A DNA stretch of 64,000 nt from Corynebacterium halotolerans YIM 70093 = DSM 44683 (lineage in GTDB: Bacteria > Actinomycetota > Actinomycetes > Mycobacteriales > Mycobacteriaceae), in assembly GCF_000341345.1 (NCBI RefSeq), contig NC_020302.1, positions 352,075 through 416,074 on the forward strand, read 5' to 3'. The notes beneath the pieces were generated by a model. The model saw only the letters and a list, made by a program, of their open reading frames with translations. It was not told where the DNA came from and searched no databases. The translations under genes were made by a program, and so were the position numbers. Every line of letters starts with the position of its first letter. Position 1 is the stretch's first letter. This document shows positions 42,614-53,751 of this stretch, in pieces.

Positions 42614-43719
42614 TTGAGCACAACTGTCACCGGAATCATCTCCCGCGAAAAGGGAGCACCGGTAGAGCAGACCGACATCGTCATCCCGGATCCGGGCTCC
42701 AACGATGTCATCGTGAAGATCCAGGCCTGCGGCGTCTGCCACACGGACCTGGCCTACCGCGACGGCGACATCGCCGACGAGTACCCCTTCCTGCTGGGCC
42801 ACGAGGCCGCGGGCGTCGTCGAGACCGTCGGCGACGACGTCACCCACGTCGAGGTCGGCGACTTCGTCGTTCTGAACTGGCGTGCCGTGTGCGGCGAGTG
42901 CCGCGCCTGCCGCAAGGGGGATCTGAAGTACTGCTTCAACACCCACAACGCCTCGAAGAAGATGACCCTGACCGACGGTACCGAACTGACCCCGGCCCTG
43001 GGCATCGGAGCCTTCGCCGAGAAGACCCTGGTCCACGAGGGCCAGTGCACCAAGGTCAACCCGGACGAGGATCCGGCGGCCGCCGGTCTGCTGGGCTGCG
43101 GCATCATGGCGGGCCTGGGCGCGGCCGTCAACACTGGTGAGGTCAAGCGCGGCGAGTCCGTCGCCGTCTTCGGTCTCGGTGGCGTGGGGATGGCCGCTGT
43201 CGCCGGCGCGAAGATCGCCGGTGCGACCACCATCATCGCCGTGGACATCGACCCGAAGAAGCTGGACTGGGCGAAGGAGTTCGGCGCCACCCACGTCATC
43301 GACTCCTCGCAGCTCTCCGGCGAGGGCGAGGACTCCGAGGTCGTCGCCAAGGTCCGCGAGATCACCGACGGCTTCGGCACCGACGTGGCCATCGACGCCG
43401 TGGGCATCATGCCGACCTGGCAGCAGGCCTTCTACTCCCGCGACCACGCTGGCCGCATGGTCATGGTCGGCGTGCCGAATCTGACCTCGCGCATCGACGT
43501 CCCGGCCATCGACTTCTACGGCCGCGGCGGCTCCCTGCGCCCGGCCTGGTACGGCGACTGCCTGCCGGAGCGTGACTTCCCGCTCTACGTGGACCTGCAC
43601 CTGCAGGACCGCTTCCCGCTGGACAAGTTCGTCTCCGAGCGCATCGGCCTCGGCGACGTCGAGGAGGCCTTCGACACCATGAAGGCCGGCGACGTGCTGC
43701 GTTCGGTGGTGATCCTGTA

Positions 43720-43720
<1 letters not shown>
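42614..43720 (+). CDS. fadH: S-(hydroxymethyl)mycothiol dehydrogenase (zinc alcohol dehydrogenase)
   Basis: Oxidises the formaldehyde-mycothiol adduct with NAD+. 368 residues: catalytic zinc ligands Cys42 and His63 (CGVCHTD, GHEAAG), structural zinc Cys93/96/99/107, Rossmann GLGGVGMAA. Nearly the same sequence as C. glutamicum FadH/AdhE, which begins at the equivalent codon. TTG 42614 is therefore chosen with GAGGAG 8 nt upstream; ATG 42599 would overlap the ribosome site. TAGGCT at 42562-42567 is the likely -10. One-base overlap with the next gene. Confidence 0.95.
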
Positions 43721-45340
<1,620 letters not shown>

Positions 45341-45345
45341 CGGGG

Positions 45346-45367
45346 GTCCGGCCCTGCGGGGCCGGAT
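45346..45367. terminator. Hairpin between convergent galE and DUF2304 genes
   Basis: TCCGGCCC / GGGCCGGA stem (45347-45366) with a tight loop and no T tract. Confidence 0.4.
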
Positions 45368-45370
45368 CTG

Positions 45371-45781
45371 TCAGAGCTGTGTGGAACCGGTGGAGCCCGC
45401 GGAATCGGAGTCCGTGCCGGAGGCGGTGTCGGCGTCGTCGCGTTCGGGTTTGACCGCGTTCTGCAGGGCGACGGCGCGCGCCAGACGCGAGTAGCGCACC
45501 TCCAGCTCACGGAAGCGGAACCACGTGGACATGGTGGTGAAGAAGAAGGCGATAACCAGGAAATACAGCAGCAGGTCGGTGCCGCGGTCCACGCCCACCC
45601 AGTTCGCGACCACCGTCAGGTCATTGGGGCGCAGCACCGCCCACACCGCCAGGATGACGAACAGCACGAAGCCGAGCTTCACCCCGGCCCGCGCGCGGGC
45701 CTTGCGGCGGTTGCTCAGGAAGTAGAACACCAGCGCGAAGGTGGCGACGAGCAGTAGCAGCTGAATGATCGTGGCGGTCAC
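45371..45781 (-). CDS. DUF2304 membrane protein
   Basis: 136 residues: three membrane helices (about 5-22, 35-52, 66-84), then RFRELEVRYSRLARAVALQNA, the DUF2304 signature, and a Ser/Thr/Asp tail. The GTG start touches the stop of the glycosyltransferase upstream (TAAGTG). DUF2304 proteins regularly pair with GT2 polyprenyl-phosphate glycosyltransferases and probably assist them. Confidence 0.88.
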   Translation of the reverse strand: MTATIIQLLLLVATFALVFYFLSNRRKARARAGVKLGFVLFVILAVWAVLRPNDLTVVANWVGVDRGTDLLLYFLVIAFFFTTMSTWFRFRELEVRYSRLARAVALQNAVKPERDDADTASGTDSDSAGSTGSTQL

Positions 45782-46504
45782 TTAGAGCCTCCTTGCCAGC
45801 AGACCGTCGGCGAGGATGTTGACGCCGTTGATGAGCGACTGGCCCTTGCTCATCGAGTATTCGGTGTAGAGGATGTCCACCGGCTCCTCCGCCACGCGCC
45901 AACCCTTGTCGGCGATCATGGAGACGATCTCGGAGGCGTGGGACATCCCGTTCATGCGGATGTCCATCTCGTCGGCGACCTTCTTGTTGAAGGCGCGCAG
46001 CCCGTTGTGGGCGTCCGAGAGCCCGAGCTTGCGGGTGGTCGGCGACAGCGCCACGACGGTCTTCAGCACGACACGCTTGATCCAGGGCACCTGGTCGTCC
46101 TCGGCACGGGGGCGGCCGAAGCGGGTGCCCACGATGATGTCGTAGGGTTCGGTGCGCAGGCGGCCGACCATCGTCAGCACGTCCTTGACCTGGTGCTGAC
46201 CGTCGGCGTCGAAGGTCACGAAGTACTTCGCGCCGGGCTGTTTCCGGGCGTACTCCACGCCGGTCTGCAGCGCGGCCCCCTGTCCGAGGTTGACCGGGTG
46301 GTCGACCAGGTGGGCGCCGGCGGCGTGGATGCGTTCGGCCGAGTCGTCGGCGGAACCGTCGTTGACCGCGACGATGTTCGGGAAGGTGGCGCGGGCGTGC
46401 TCGATGACGTCCTGGATGACCGGTCCCTCGTTGTAGCAGGGGATGATCAGCCAGGTGTCCCGGTTGTCGGCGGCACTGGTGGTCTCGTCCATGATGTCAT
46501 TCAT
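45782..46504 (-). CDS. GT2 glycosyltransferase, polyprenyl-phosphate type
   Basis: 240 residues. IIPCYNEG nucleotide-binding start, VNDGSADDS, FDADGQHQ (DxD) and NGLRAFNKK in the C-terminal half, a dolichol/decaprenyl-phosphate hexosyltransferase layout without C-terminal helices; the following DUF2304 protein may provide the membrane part. ATG 46504; an alternative in-frame ATG is four codons later. Confidence 0.9.
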   Translation of the reverse strand: MNDIMDETTSAADNRDTWLIIPCYNEGPVIQDVIEHARATFPNIVAVNDGSADDSAERIHAAGAHLVDHPVNLGQGAALQTGVEYARKQPGAKYFVTFDADGQHQVKDVLTMVGRLRTEPYDIIVGTRFGRPRAEDDQVPWIKRVVLKTVVALSPTTRKLGLSDAHNGLRAFNKKVADEMDIRMNGMSHASEIVSMIADKGWRVAEEPVDILYTEYSMSKGQSLINGVNILADGLLARRL

Positions 46505-46522
46505 GCTATCCCCCGGACGCGC

Positions 46523-47362
46523 TCACCGGTGGAACAACCTGCCGTAGACGTGGGTGAGCAGCCCTGCCGGCAACAGCCGGTAGGCGGTGCGCACGACGAG
46601 GTTGACCACCGCCCGCGGCCGCGAGATGAGCCCGTAGGACACGAGGTTGCGCTGCATCTGCCGCTCGGCGGCGAACATGCCCTTTCCGGTGCGGCGGGCG
46701 AACTGCTCCGGGCTGACACGGAAATAGGTCAGCGGTTCGGACAGGTTGTGGAAGCGCGCGCCGCCAGCGAGCAGACGGGCCCACAGGTCGTAGTCCTCCA
46801 TGTGGTGGACGTCGCGGTAGCCGCCCGCTTCGACGACGGCGGCGGTGCGCATCATCACCGACGGGTGGTTGACCGGGGAGTTGATACGCAGGTACCGCGT
46901 GATCGCGTCGTGGTGCTCGGGGAGAGCACGCACCTTCCCGGCCGCCTCCTCCAGGCTTGCCCCGGCACGGACGGCGGCGTTGTTGAGCTCGGTGACGGAG
47001 GTGCCTAGCACATCCAACTCGGGGTGGGCGGCGAACCAGTCCAACTGCCGCGCGAAACGGTCCGCGGCGGCGATGTCGTCGGCGTCGAGACGCGCCACGA
47101 AGGTACTGGTGATCGTGGCCATGCCCGCCGCCGACGCGGGCCCGGAACCCTGGTTGCGGGCGAGCACGACGGTACGCGCCTCCGGCCGCTTGTCGACGAA
47201 CGCGTCGATCACCGCGCGCAGCCGGTCACCGACCGGCCCGTCCTCGACGATGACGATCTCGTCCGCCGGACGGGTCTGCGCTGCCAGCGACTCGAGGGCC
47301 TCGGACAGCTCTTCCGGGACGATGCGGTGGTAGACGGTGACGAGGGCGGCCAGCGTGGTCAT
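46523..47362 (-). CDS. GT2 family glycosyltransferase
   Basis: 279 residues. LVTVYHR, IVIVEDGPVGD, RLDADDIAAADRF (DxD) and EDYDLWARLL (catalytic base region). Resembles rhamnosyl/galactosyl-transferases of polysaccharide clusters. GGAG before ATG 47362, with TAGAAT upstream. Acceptor unknown. Confidence 0.88.
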   Translation of the reverse strand: MTTLAALVTVYHRIVPEELSEALESLAAQTRPADEIVIVEDGPVGDRLRAVIDAFVDKRPEARTVVLARNQGSGPASAAGMATITSTFVARLDADDIAAADRFARQLDWFAAHPELDVLGTSVTELNNAAVRAGASLEEAAGKVRALPEHHDAITRYLRINSPVNHPSVMMRTAAVVEAGGYRDVHHMEDYDLWARLLAGGARFHNLSEPLTYFRVSPEQFARRTGKGMFAAERQMQRNLVSYGLISRPRAVVNLVVRTAYRLLPAGLLTHVYGRLFHR

Positions 47363-47374
47363 GATCTCCAGATT

Positions 47375-48589
47375 CTAGTGGGTCAGTTGGGCCCGGGCGG
47401 CTCCCCGCAGCGCGGCGAGATGGACGAGTCCCCCGGCCAGCGGGCCGATGATGAGCGCGACGCACACGCGGCCCTCGAGAGGTAGCGGAAGCAGCAGGAC
47501 AGCGAGCGCGACCGCCGAGGCCATGATCCATCCGATGACGTAGGAGCGGTGCCGTTCGACAGACAGGGCGGCGATGCCGGTGATCATCAGCGATCCCGTG
47601 CACGCAGAAGCGAAGGTGAGCACCGCGAGGATGAGACCGGGGACCTCGTAGCCTTCATCGAAGAAGATTTCGAGGATCCAGGGGCCCACCAGCCAGGCGG
47701 CGGCTCCACCCACCACACCGAGGCCGAGCACCGCGGCCACCGGAGTGGCCAGGGCGGAGTACAGATTGCTGCGCTTCTCCACGAAGCGGACGATGAGCGC
47801 GGACTGGAAGCGTTGCAGCGGCACGAGGATGGGGGCGCGGGTCAGGGTGACCGCCAGGATGATGCCGGCGACGGTGACGTTGGTGTCCACGTCGGGGCCG
47901 GTGGTGGCCGTGATGAACACGGGGAAACCGGTGATCAGCACCGCCGAGGCGCCGGTGGCCAGCATCGCGGAACCCACCCGTCGGGCCAGGGGGGCGCGGT
48001 CGACGTCGACCCCGGCCCGCACCGCCTGACGGGCCTCCGCCGAGGAGGCGAGGACGACCAGCCAACTGGCGGCCCCGATCACCGTGATGAGGATGAAGGC
48101 GGGCATGCCCCATCCGGCGGCCCACGCGATGACGGCCAGCGCGAGCCGCACGCCCGAATCCAGGGCGATCAGCCCTGCGTAGCGGGTCCACAGCCCCAAG
48201 CCGGAGAGGATTCCGGAGAGCACCGCCTGGAAGGTGTAGGAGACCAGCCCGACCGCCATGAACGCGGTGGCGGAGCCGGTGATGCCGGTAACCAGCAACG
48301 GCATCCACCAGAAGCCCGTGAGCGCCACGATGAGCAGCGCCCCGAACGCCAGGACGACGCCCAGGCGCCACGGCCTGCCCTCACCCCGCCGGCCGGATTC
48401 GCGGGCGGCGGAGACCCCGCGGGTGGTCTCCTGCATCAGGCCGTCGAGGAATCCGGTGCAGGCGAAGAAAAGGCCCCAATAGGCCTGGAACTCCTCGGCC
48501 TGCTCGACGTCGAGCGCCCAGGTGGCGATGTAGATGACGACGAAGCCGGACAGTGCGGCGAAGACCGTCGCCAGGGAAAGGGACCTCAT
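47375..48589 (-). CDS. Polysaccharide flippase-like membrane protein (MOP superfamily)
   Basis: 404 residues, about 12 helices, no soluble domain; layout as in Wzx/MurJ-type exporters, adjacent to two glycosyltransferases. The ATG overlaps the stop of the M1 peptidase gene (ATGA). Probably flips a lipid-linked glycan made by the neighbouring enzymes; the family call is from topology and context. Confidence 0.7.
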   Translation of the reverse strand: MRSLSLATVFAALSGFVVIYIATWALDVEQAEEFQAYWGLFFACTGFLDGLMQETTRGVSAARESGRRGEGRPWRLGVVLAFGALLIVALTGFWWMPLLVTGITGSATAFMAVGLVSYTFQAVLSGILSGLGLWTRYAGLIALDSGVRLALAVIAWAAGWGMPAFILITVIGAASWLVVLASSAEARQAVRAGVDVDRAPLARRVGSAMLATGASAVLITGFPVFITATTGPDVDTNVTVAGIILAVTLTRAPILVPLQRFQSALIVRFVEKRSNLYSALATPVAAVLGLGVVGGAAAWLVGPWILEIFFDEGYEVPGLILAVLTFASACTGSLMITGIAALSVERHRSYVIGWIMASAVALAVLLLPLPLEGRVCVALIIGPLAGGLVHLAALRGAARAQLTH

Positions 48590-49962
48590 CGCCGGGGTTC
48601 CGGGAACTCCGGCAGCTCGCGCTGGAACAGCCAGTCGTCCCAGAGCTTCTCGACGACCTCCTGCGGGACGGACTGCGCGTTCGCCTCGGCGAGGACCTCG
48701 CGCTTGAGGTCCCGCGGCTCCACGACGGCGTGCCGCCCGGCGGCGACGTAGCGGCGCAGCACCGCGAAGAACGCGGCGTCGCCAAGCAGGCAGCGCAGCG
48801 CGTGCACCGTGAGCGCCCCGCGCTTGTACACGCGGTCGTCGAACATGTCCTCCGGGCCCGGGTCACCCAGCAGCAGGTCCTCGGGCTTCTCGGCGAGCTC
48901 GTCGTAGAACTCGCGGGCGGAGTCGGCGGCGGGGCGGTCGGCGGAGTGCTCGAACCACAGCCACTCCGCGTAGCAGGCGAACCCCTCGTTCAGCCAGATG
49001 TCGTTCCACTGGGCCAGGCCCAGCGAGTTACCGAACCACTGGTGCGACAGCTCATGGGCGATCAGCCGCTCCCAGGCGTGGTCTCCCTCGGCGTGGTTGG
49101 ACCCGAAGATGGACAGCCCCTGGGCCTCGAGGGGGATCTCCAGCTCGTCCTCGGTGACCACGACCGTGTAGGCGGGGAAGGGGTAGGGGCCGAACAGCCG
49201 CGAGTACAGCTCGAGCATGGCCGACTGATCGGCGAACTCGTCGCGAACCAGGTCCTTCAGCTCCGGCGGCGCCCAGGCGCGGACCGGGACCTGGCCCTCG
49301 CCGCTCAGGTCGAGCTGCTGGTACTCGCCGACCTGCACCGTGGCGAGATAGCTGGCCATGGGGAAATCGGCCCGGTAGTGCCAGGTGGTGCGGGAGCCGG
49401 CGGCCTGCCTGCCGACGAGTTCACCGTTGGCGATGACCACGTAGGGGTTGTCCGCGGACACGCTGATCTCGTAGCGGGCCTTCTCGTCCGGGGTGTCGTC
49501 GCAGGGGAACCAGCTGGGCGCCCCATTCGGCTGCGAGGCCACGAGTGCGCCATTCTCGAGTTCCTCCCAGCCGATCTCGCCCCAGGCCGTGCGGAGCGGA
49601 CGGGGTGAGCCGGCGTAACGGATCTGCAGCTGGAACTCGCTGTCGACCGGAATCTCCTCGGCGAAGGTCAGTCGCAGCTTGTTGTCGGACTGCCGGAACC
49701 TGGCTACCCGGGGAGTGAACCCGCCGGAACCCGCGGCGGTGACCTTGCTGACCTTCAGCGACCCCGCCAGGTCGAGGGTCATGGCCTTCAGCGACTTCCA
49801 GTTGTCCAGCTGCAGGACCGCCGTGCCGGACAGGTGGTTGGGGCCGACGCGGTAGGCCAGATCCAGGGTGTAGCTCCGGACGTGGAAACCGAGATTGAAG
49901 TCGACGCCGGTGTACTCGTCACGGGTGCCGGGGATCGGGGTGGAACGCAGCCTTCTAAACAT
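48586..49962 (-). CDS. M1-family zinc metallopeptidase
   Basis: 458 residues. Zinc site H303-E304-LS-H307 and, 19 residues on, Glu326 (NEGFA); the exopeptidase GAMEN motif is altered to EAQGLSIFG. Shorter than PepN because the C-terminal helical domain is missing, as in LTA4H/actinobacterial short forms. Cytosolic; no signal peptide. ATG 49962; array C lies just upstream. Confidence 0.92.
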   Translation of the reverse strand: MFRRLRSTPIPGTRDEYTGVDFNLGFHVRSYTLDLAYRVGPNHLSGTAVLQLDNWKSLKAMTLDLAGSLKVSKVTAAGSGGFTPRVARFRQSDNKLRLTFAEEIPVDSEFQLQIRYAGSPRPLRTAWGEIGWEELENGALVASQPNGAPSWFPCDDTPDEKARYEISVSADNPYVVIANGELVGRQAAGSRTTWHYRADFPMASYLATVQVGEYQQLDLSGEGQVPVRAWAPPELKDLVRDEFADQSAMLELYSRLFGPYPFPAYTVVVTEDELEIPLEAQGLSIFGSNHAEGDHAWERLIAHELSHQWFGNSLGLAQWNDIWLNEGFACYAEWLWFEHSADRPAADSAREFYDELAEKPEDLLLGDPGPEDMFDDRVYKRGALTVHALRCLLGDAAFFAVLRRYVAAGRHAVVEPRDLKREVLAEANAQSVPQEVVEKLWDDWLFQRELPEFPEPRR

Positions 49963-50040
49963 CGGGAACTGATGTTACCCGCGTTGGCGGGTGGAGCCGG
50001 TGGCGAGGGCGCCGACCAGTGGTTCCGGAAGTGGGGCCTG

Positions 50041-50267
50041 CTTCTCCACACGGTCGGGAGGGTTTCGGCGCGGGGTCGGCGTGGGCGTGTGGAGAAAGGT
50101 GCGGTGGGGAGCGCAGGTGTCTGCTTCTCCACACGGTCGGGAGGGTTTCGGCGCGGGGTCGGCGTGGGTGTGTGGAGAAAGGTGCGGTGGGGAGCGCAGG
50201 TGTCTGCTTCTCCACACACTCACCCGGAATTCAGCCCGGCGAAACCCCGGCCGTGTGCTCGAAGGAA
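50041..50267. repeat. Repeat array C: three palindromic units, exact 83-bp period
   Basis: CTTCTCCACAC starts at 50041, 50124 and 50207; GTGTGGAGAAA starts at 50087 and 50170, and a decayed GTGTGCTCGAAGG at 50253: arm offset always 46 bp. The first two units are identical over about 83 bp apart from one base, showing recent duplication. The rest of 49963-50315 holds nothing recognised. Confidence 0.9.
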
Positions 50268-50315
50268 CCCCCGAACCCCCGAACCCCCGAAATAAACCGC
50301 AGACCCTTACCCCGC

Positions 50316-52340
50316 CTACCGCTCCAGCTGCTCGATCAGCCAGGTGTAGATCAGCGACTCAACACGCGCCACCTGCTTGTTGTCGGCCGCGCCGGCGTGG
50401 CCGCCCTCGGTGTTCTCGAAGTAGTCGACCGGCTGCCCGACCTTCGCCAGCGCCAGGGCGAACAGCCGGGCGTGCGCGGGGTGGACCCGGTCGTCGCGGG
50501 TCGAGGTGGTGACCAGGGCCGGCGGGTAGGGCCGCACCCCATGGTCGACCACGTTGTGCAGCGGCGACCAGGTCTCGATGGCCGCGCGCTCCTCCGCCAC
50601 GGAGGGGTCGCCGTACTCGGCCATCCAGGAGGCCCCGGCCGACCAGGTGTGGTAGCGCAGCATGTCGGTCAGCGGCACCTGGACGACGGCCGCGCCGAAG
50701 TCCGAGGGGTATTTCGTCAGCGCCCCTGAGGTCAGCAGCCCACCGTTGGAGCCGCCCCGGATGCCGATCTGTGCGGGTGCGCAGTAGCCGCGCTCCACGA
50801 CGTCGGCAAGCACCGCCTGATGGTCCTCCCACACCTTGTGCCGGTTGGTCTTGACCACCTGGGAGTGCCAGTCGGGGCCGAATTCCCCGCCGCCGCGCAG
50901 ATTGGGCTGGACGAAGAAGTTGCCGCGCTCCAGCCAGGACAGGCCGCGGACCGCGGAGTAGCCGGGCGTCAGGGAGACCTCGAAACCGCCGTAGCCGCCG
51001 ACCAGCGTCGGGCGCGGGCCAAGCTCGAAGCGACCGGTGATGAAGTAGGGGATCTTCGTGCCGTCGGCGGAGGTCGCCCAGTGCTGCCGGGTCTCGAGAC
51101 CGTCGGCGTCGAACATCGCGCGTGCCCGCTTCACGGGCGACGGTACCAGGGACTCGGCGAGGTCCAGCCGGTACAGCGTCGTCGGTTCGGTGAAGGAGGA
51201 GGTGGTCAACCAGACCTCGTCACCGTCGAGCGGGCTGGTGGCGACCACCCCGGCGGTGACCAGCTCGGGCAGTTCGATGGCCCGCTGCTCGCCGGTCGGC
51301 TCCGACAGCTCCACGACCCGTAGCTCGGTCGCGACATCGGTGAGCAGGGTGAGCACCATCTTCCGCTCGGTGAACGCCAGCGACTGCAGCGAGGTGTGCT
51401 CCGTGGGCTCGAACACGGCACGCACATCGCGCTCTCCGGCGAGGAAGCGGTCGAGTTCGATCACGCCGAGCCCGCCGGCGGGGATGCCGGCGAATTCCGT
51501 GCGCGGCAGGACGAACAGCCACTGCCGCTGCAGGGCCACCTCGCAGTCCTCGGGCACCTCGATCGACTGCAGTCCGCCGCCGGTGTCGACGGCCACCCGC
51601 GAGCGGTAGAAGTCCAGCGCCCGGGAGGCGATGATCCGCTCGAAGCCGGGCGTGCGGTCGGCGCCGGCGCCCACGGCGACGTCGTCACGCGAGCCGGTGG
51701 TGAACACCTCGGAGGTCTCGACGGCCTCGCCGCGGTGCCAGCGGTGCACGCGCGCCGGGTAGCCGGAGGTGGTCAGCGAACCCTCGCCGGTGTCGGTGCC
51801 CACGAGCACGGTGTCGAGGTCGAGCCAGCTGACGTCGGACTTCGCCTCCGGCAGTTCGAAGGGCGACTCAGCCACGAAGGTCCCGCTGCCCAGGTCGAAC
51901 TCGCGCACCACGGTGGCGTCGGCCCCGCCGCGGGACAGCCGCACCAGTGCGCGGTCGTTGTCCGGGGTGCGCACGTGCGCACCCTTCCACACCCAGCTCT
52001 CGTCCTCCGACTCCGCGAGGGCGTCGACGTCGAGGAGCACCTCCCAGTCGATGTCGTCCGTGAGATAGGACTCGAGCGTCGTGCGCCGCCACAGCCCGCG
52101 GGGGTGGCCGGCGTCGCGCCAGAAGTTGTAGAGGTGGCCGCCGCGGCGGACGACGAAGGGGATGCGGTCGTCGACGTCGAGGGCGGCGAGGATGCGCCCT
52201 CGCAGGTCGGCGCGCCCCACGTGCTTGTCGACGCCCGCCTCGGTGGCGTCGGACCAGCGTTCCGCCCAGGTCAGGGCCTGCGGGTCGTCGATGGTTTCCA
52301 GCAGGGCGGGGTCTATGTCATTACTGTCGTGGTAGGTCAT
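50316..52340 (-). CDS. Prolyl oligopeptidase family serine peptidase (S9A)
   Basis: 674 residues: an N-terminal beta-propeller (about 75-400) and a C-terminal alpha/beta hydrolase with Ser531 (RGGSNGGL), Asp616/617 (STRDDRVHP) and His648 (TEGGHAG). Cleaves short peptides after proline. No signal peptide, so cytosolic. ATG 52340. Confidence 0.93.
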   Translation of the reverse strand: MTYHDSNDIDPALLETIDDPQALTWAERWSDATEAGVDKHVGRADLRGRILAALDVDDRIPFVVRRGGHLYNFWRDAGHPRGLWRRTTLESYLTDDIDWEVLLDVDALAESEDESWVWKGAHVRTPDNDRALVRLSRGGADATVVREFDLGSGTFVAESPFELPEAKSDVSWLDLDTVLVGTDTGEGSLTTSGYPARVHRWHRGEAVETSEVFTTGSRDDVAVGAGADRTPGFERIIASRALDFYRSRVAVDTGGGLQSIEVPEDCEVALQRQWLFVLPRTEFAGIPAGGLGVIELDRFLAGERDVRAVFEPTEHTSLQSLAFTERKMVLTLLTDVATELRVVELSEPTGEQRAIELPELVTAGVVATSPLDGDEVWLTTSSFTEPTTLYRLDLAESLVPSPVKRARAMFDADGLETRQHWATSADGTKIPYFITGRFELGPRPTLVGGYGGFEVSLTPGYSAVRGLSWLERGNFFVQPNLRGGGEFGPDWHSQVVKTNRHKVWEDHQAVLADVVERGYCAPAQIGIRGGSNGGLLTSGALTKYPSDFGAAVVQVPLTDMLRYHTWSAGASWMAEYGDPSVAEERAAIETWSPLHNVVDHGVRPYPPALVTTSTRDDRVHPAHARLFALALAKVGQPVDYFENTEGGHAGAADNKQVARVESLIYTWLIEQLER

Positions 52341-52386
52341 ATCCCCGGAAGTCTACGTGGCACGCATCCGCGGAGGCCGGGCACGC

Positions 52387-52420
52387 GAAAACGGCACCGG
52401 CCACAGGGGACGGTGCCGTT
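52387..52420 (-). terminator. Terminator of the first mycolyltransferase gene
   Basis: AACGGCACCG / CGGTGCCGTT (52390-52399, 52411-52420), followed on the minus strand by TTTTCGCG. Confidence 0.85.
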
Positions 52421-52439
52421 GGCGGGGGAGTGGGCGGGG

Positions 52440-53564
52440 TTACTCGTCGGTGGTGAAGGCCCGGTCGAAGGTCTCCCAGGACTGGGCGAGGTCCGCGCGC
52501 CAGTAGGGCCAGGAGTGGGTGCCCACGGGGCGGAAGTTGTAGTCGGCCGGGATGTCGAGCGAATCCAGCTTCGCCTTCAGGTGGTGGGTGCAGGCGTTGG
52601 TGCCGGCCTCGATGACCCCGCCCTCGATCTGGAGGATCGCCGAGTTGACGGAGGCGACGAGCGGGTCAGCGCCCTGCCTGGTGTAGTGGCCCGGCAGATC
52701 CGTCTCGCCGGCCAGGCCGGAGCCGTTGGAGATGTAGAGCTCGGTGCCCCGCAGGTTCTCGGCGTTGACCAGGGCGTCGTTGTAGACGTTGTAGGGGCTG
52801 CCCTGCGGTCCCCACATCTGCTCCGGTTCGCCGCCGCCGCGGTTGGTGGTCAGGCGCAGGTACTCGTACTCCAGCGGGTAGGAGGTCAGCGCGCAGCCGG
52901 AGAAGGAGCCGACGGTGTCGTAGAAGCCCTGGTTGTGCTCGGCCAGCAGCAGCGAGGAGGTCGCCGACATGGAGAAGCCGGCGATGCCGCGCTCGTTGCT
53001 GGCGCCGAGGTGCTCCTCGATCGGGCCGGGCAGCTCCTTGGTCAGGAAGGTCTCCCACATCTGCGGTTCCTTCAGGTAGCCGGTGCCCGGGGTCTCCAGC
53101 CAGTCGGTGTAGTAGGAGAATGCGCCCTCCATCGGGATGACGAGGTTGACGTTCTTGTCCTCGTAGAGATCCAGGATCGGCGAGAGGGTGATCCAGTCGT
53201 TGTCCTGCTCGGCGCCGCCGGCGCCGTTGAGCATGTAGAGCGTCGGGCGGAGCGTCGACTTGTCGGCCGCGTGGATCACGGCGACCGGGATGTCGCGGCC
53301 CATGGACGGCGAGTAGACGTTGAGCTCCTCAATCCGGCCCTCGCGGGCCGCCGGGTTCTCCGCCACCCACTCGCGGGCGACGGTGCGCCACTCGGGCGAG
53401 TTCTCGGTGACCGGCGCGGTCATCTGCGAGATGGTGGACACCGGGACGCCACCGTTGACGTCGGTGGGCGTCAGCTCCGCGGCCCCGGCGACCGGGGCGG
53501 CGAGGATCCCGCCGGTGAGGGCGAGGGCGGCGAGGGTGGGGATGACGCTACGAACAGGTTTCAT
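52440..53564 (-). CDS. Secreted corynomycolyltransferase (antigen 85-like), copy A
   Basis: Transfers corynomycolic acid from trehalose monomycolate to trehalose, arabinogalactan or proteins. 374 residues, signal peptide (about 1-28, AGA-AE). Esterase fold: nucleophile Ser198 in GFSMSATSS, His350 in GTHSWPYW; conserved YMLNGAGGAEQ and MEGAFSYYTDW. ATG 53564; TTGCGT and TATGCA around 53630-53665 form a possible promoter. One of three tandem paralogues; ends FDRAFTTDE like copy B. Confidence 0.94.
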   Translation of the reverse strand: MKPVRSVIPTLAALALTGGILAAPVAGAAELTPTDVNGGVPVSTISQMTAPVTENSPEWRTVAREWVAENPAAREGRIEELNVYSPSMGRDIPVAVIHAADKSTLRPTLYMLNGAGGAEQDNDWITLSPILDLYEDKNVNLVIPMEGAFSYYTDWLETPGTGYLKEPQMWETFLTKELPGPIEEHLGASNERGIAGFSMSATSSLLLAEHNQGFYDTVGSFSGCALTSYPLEYEYLRLTTNRGGGEPEQMWGPQGSPYNVYNDALVNAENLRGTELYISNGSGLAGETDLPGHYTRQGADPLVASVNSAILQIEGGVIEAGTNACTHHLKAKLDSLDIPADYNFRPVGTHSWPYWRADLAQSWETFDRAFTTDE

Positions 53565-53675
53565 GATCTCAACTAACTCTGGCTGGGGGAGCTTCAGGGG
53601 CATGTGCGGGTCCGGGGACGCCGGCCGGGAACATGCATAGCTTTCATCGTCACGCAACCTGTCCGCGTTATCAAA

Positions 53676-53720
53676 CGGAGATAAAAGAAAGTGGCACGGA
53701 TCATCAGTCCGTGCCACTTT
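53676..53720 (-). terminator. Terminator of mycolyltransferase copy B
   Basis: Perfect 13-bp arms AAAGTGGCACGGA / TCCGTGCCACTTT (53688-53720), loop TCATCAG, then TTTCTTTTATC on the minus strand. Confidence 0.9.
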
Positions 53721-53751
53721 CCCGGGGCGCCGCGGGAGGCGCTGCCGCCGC

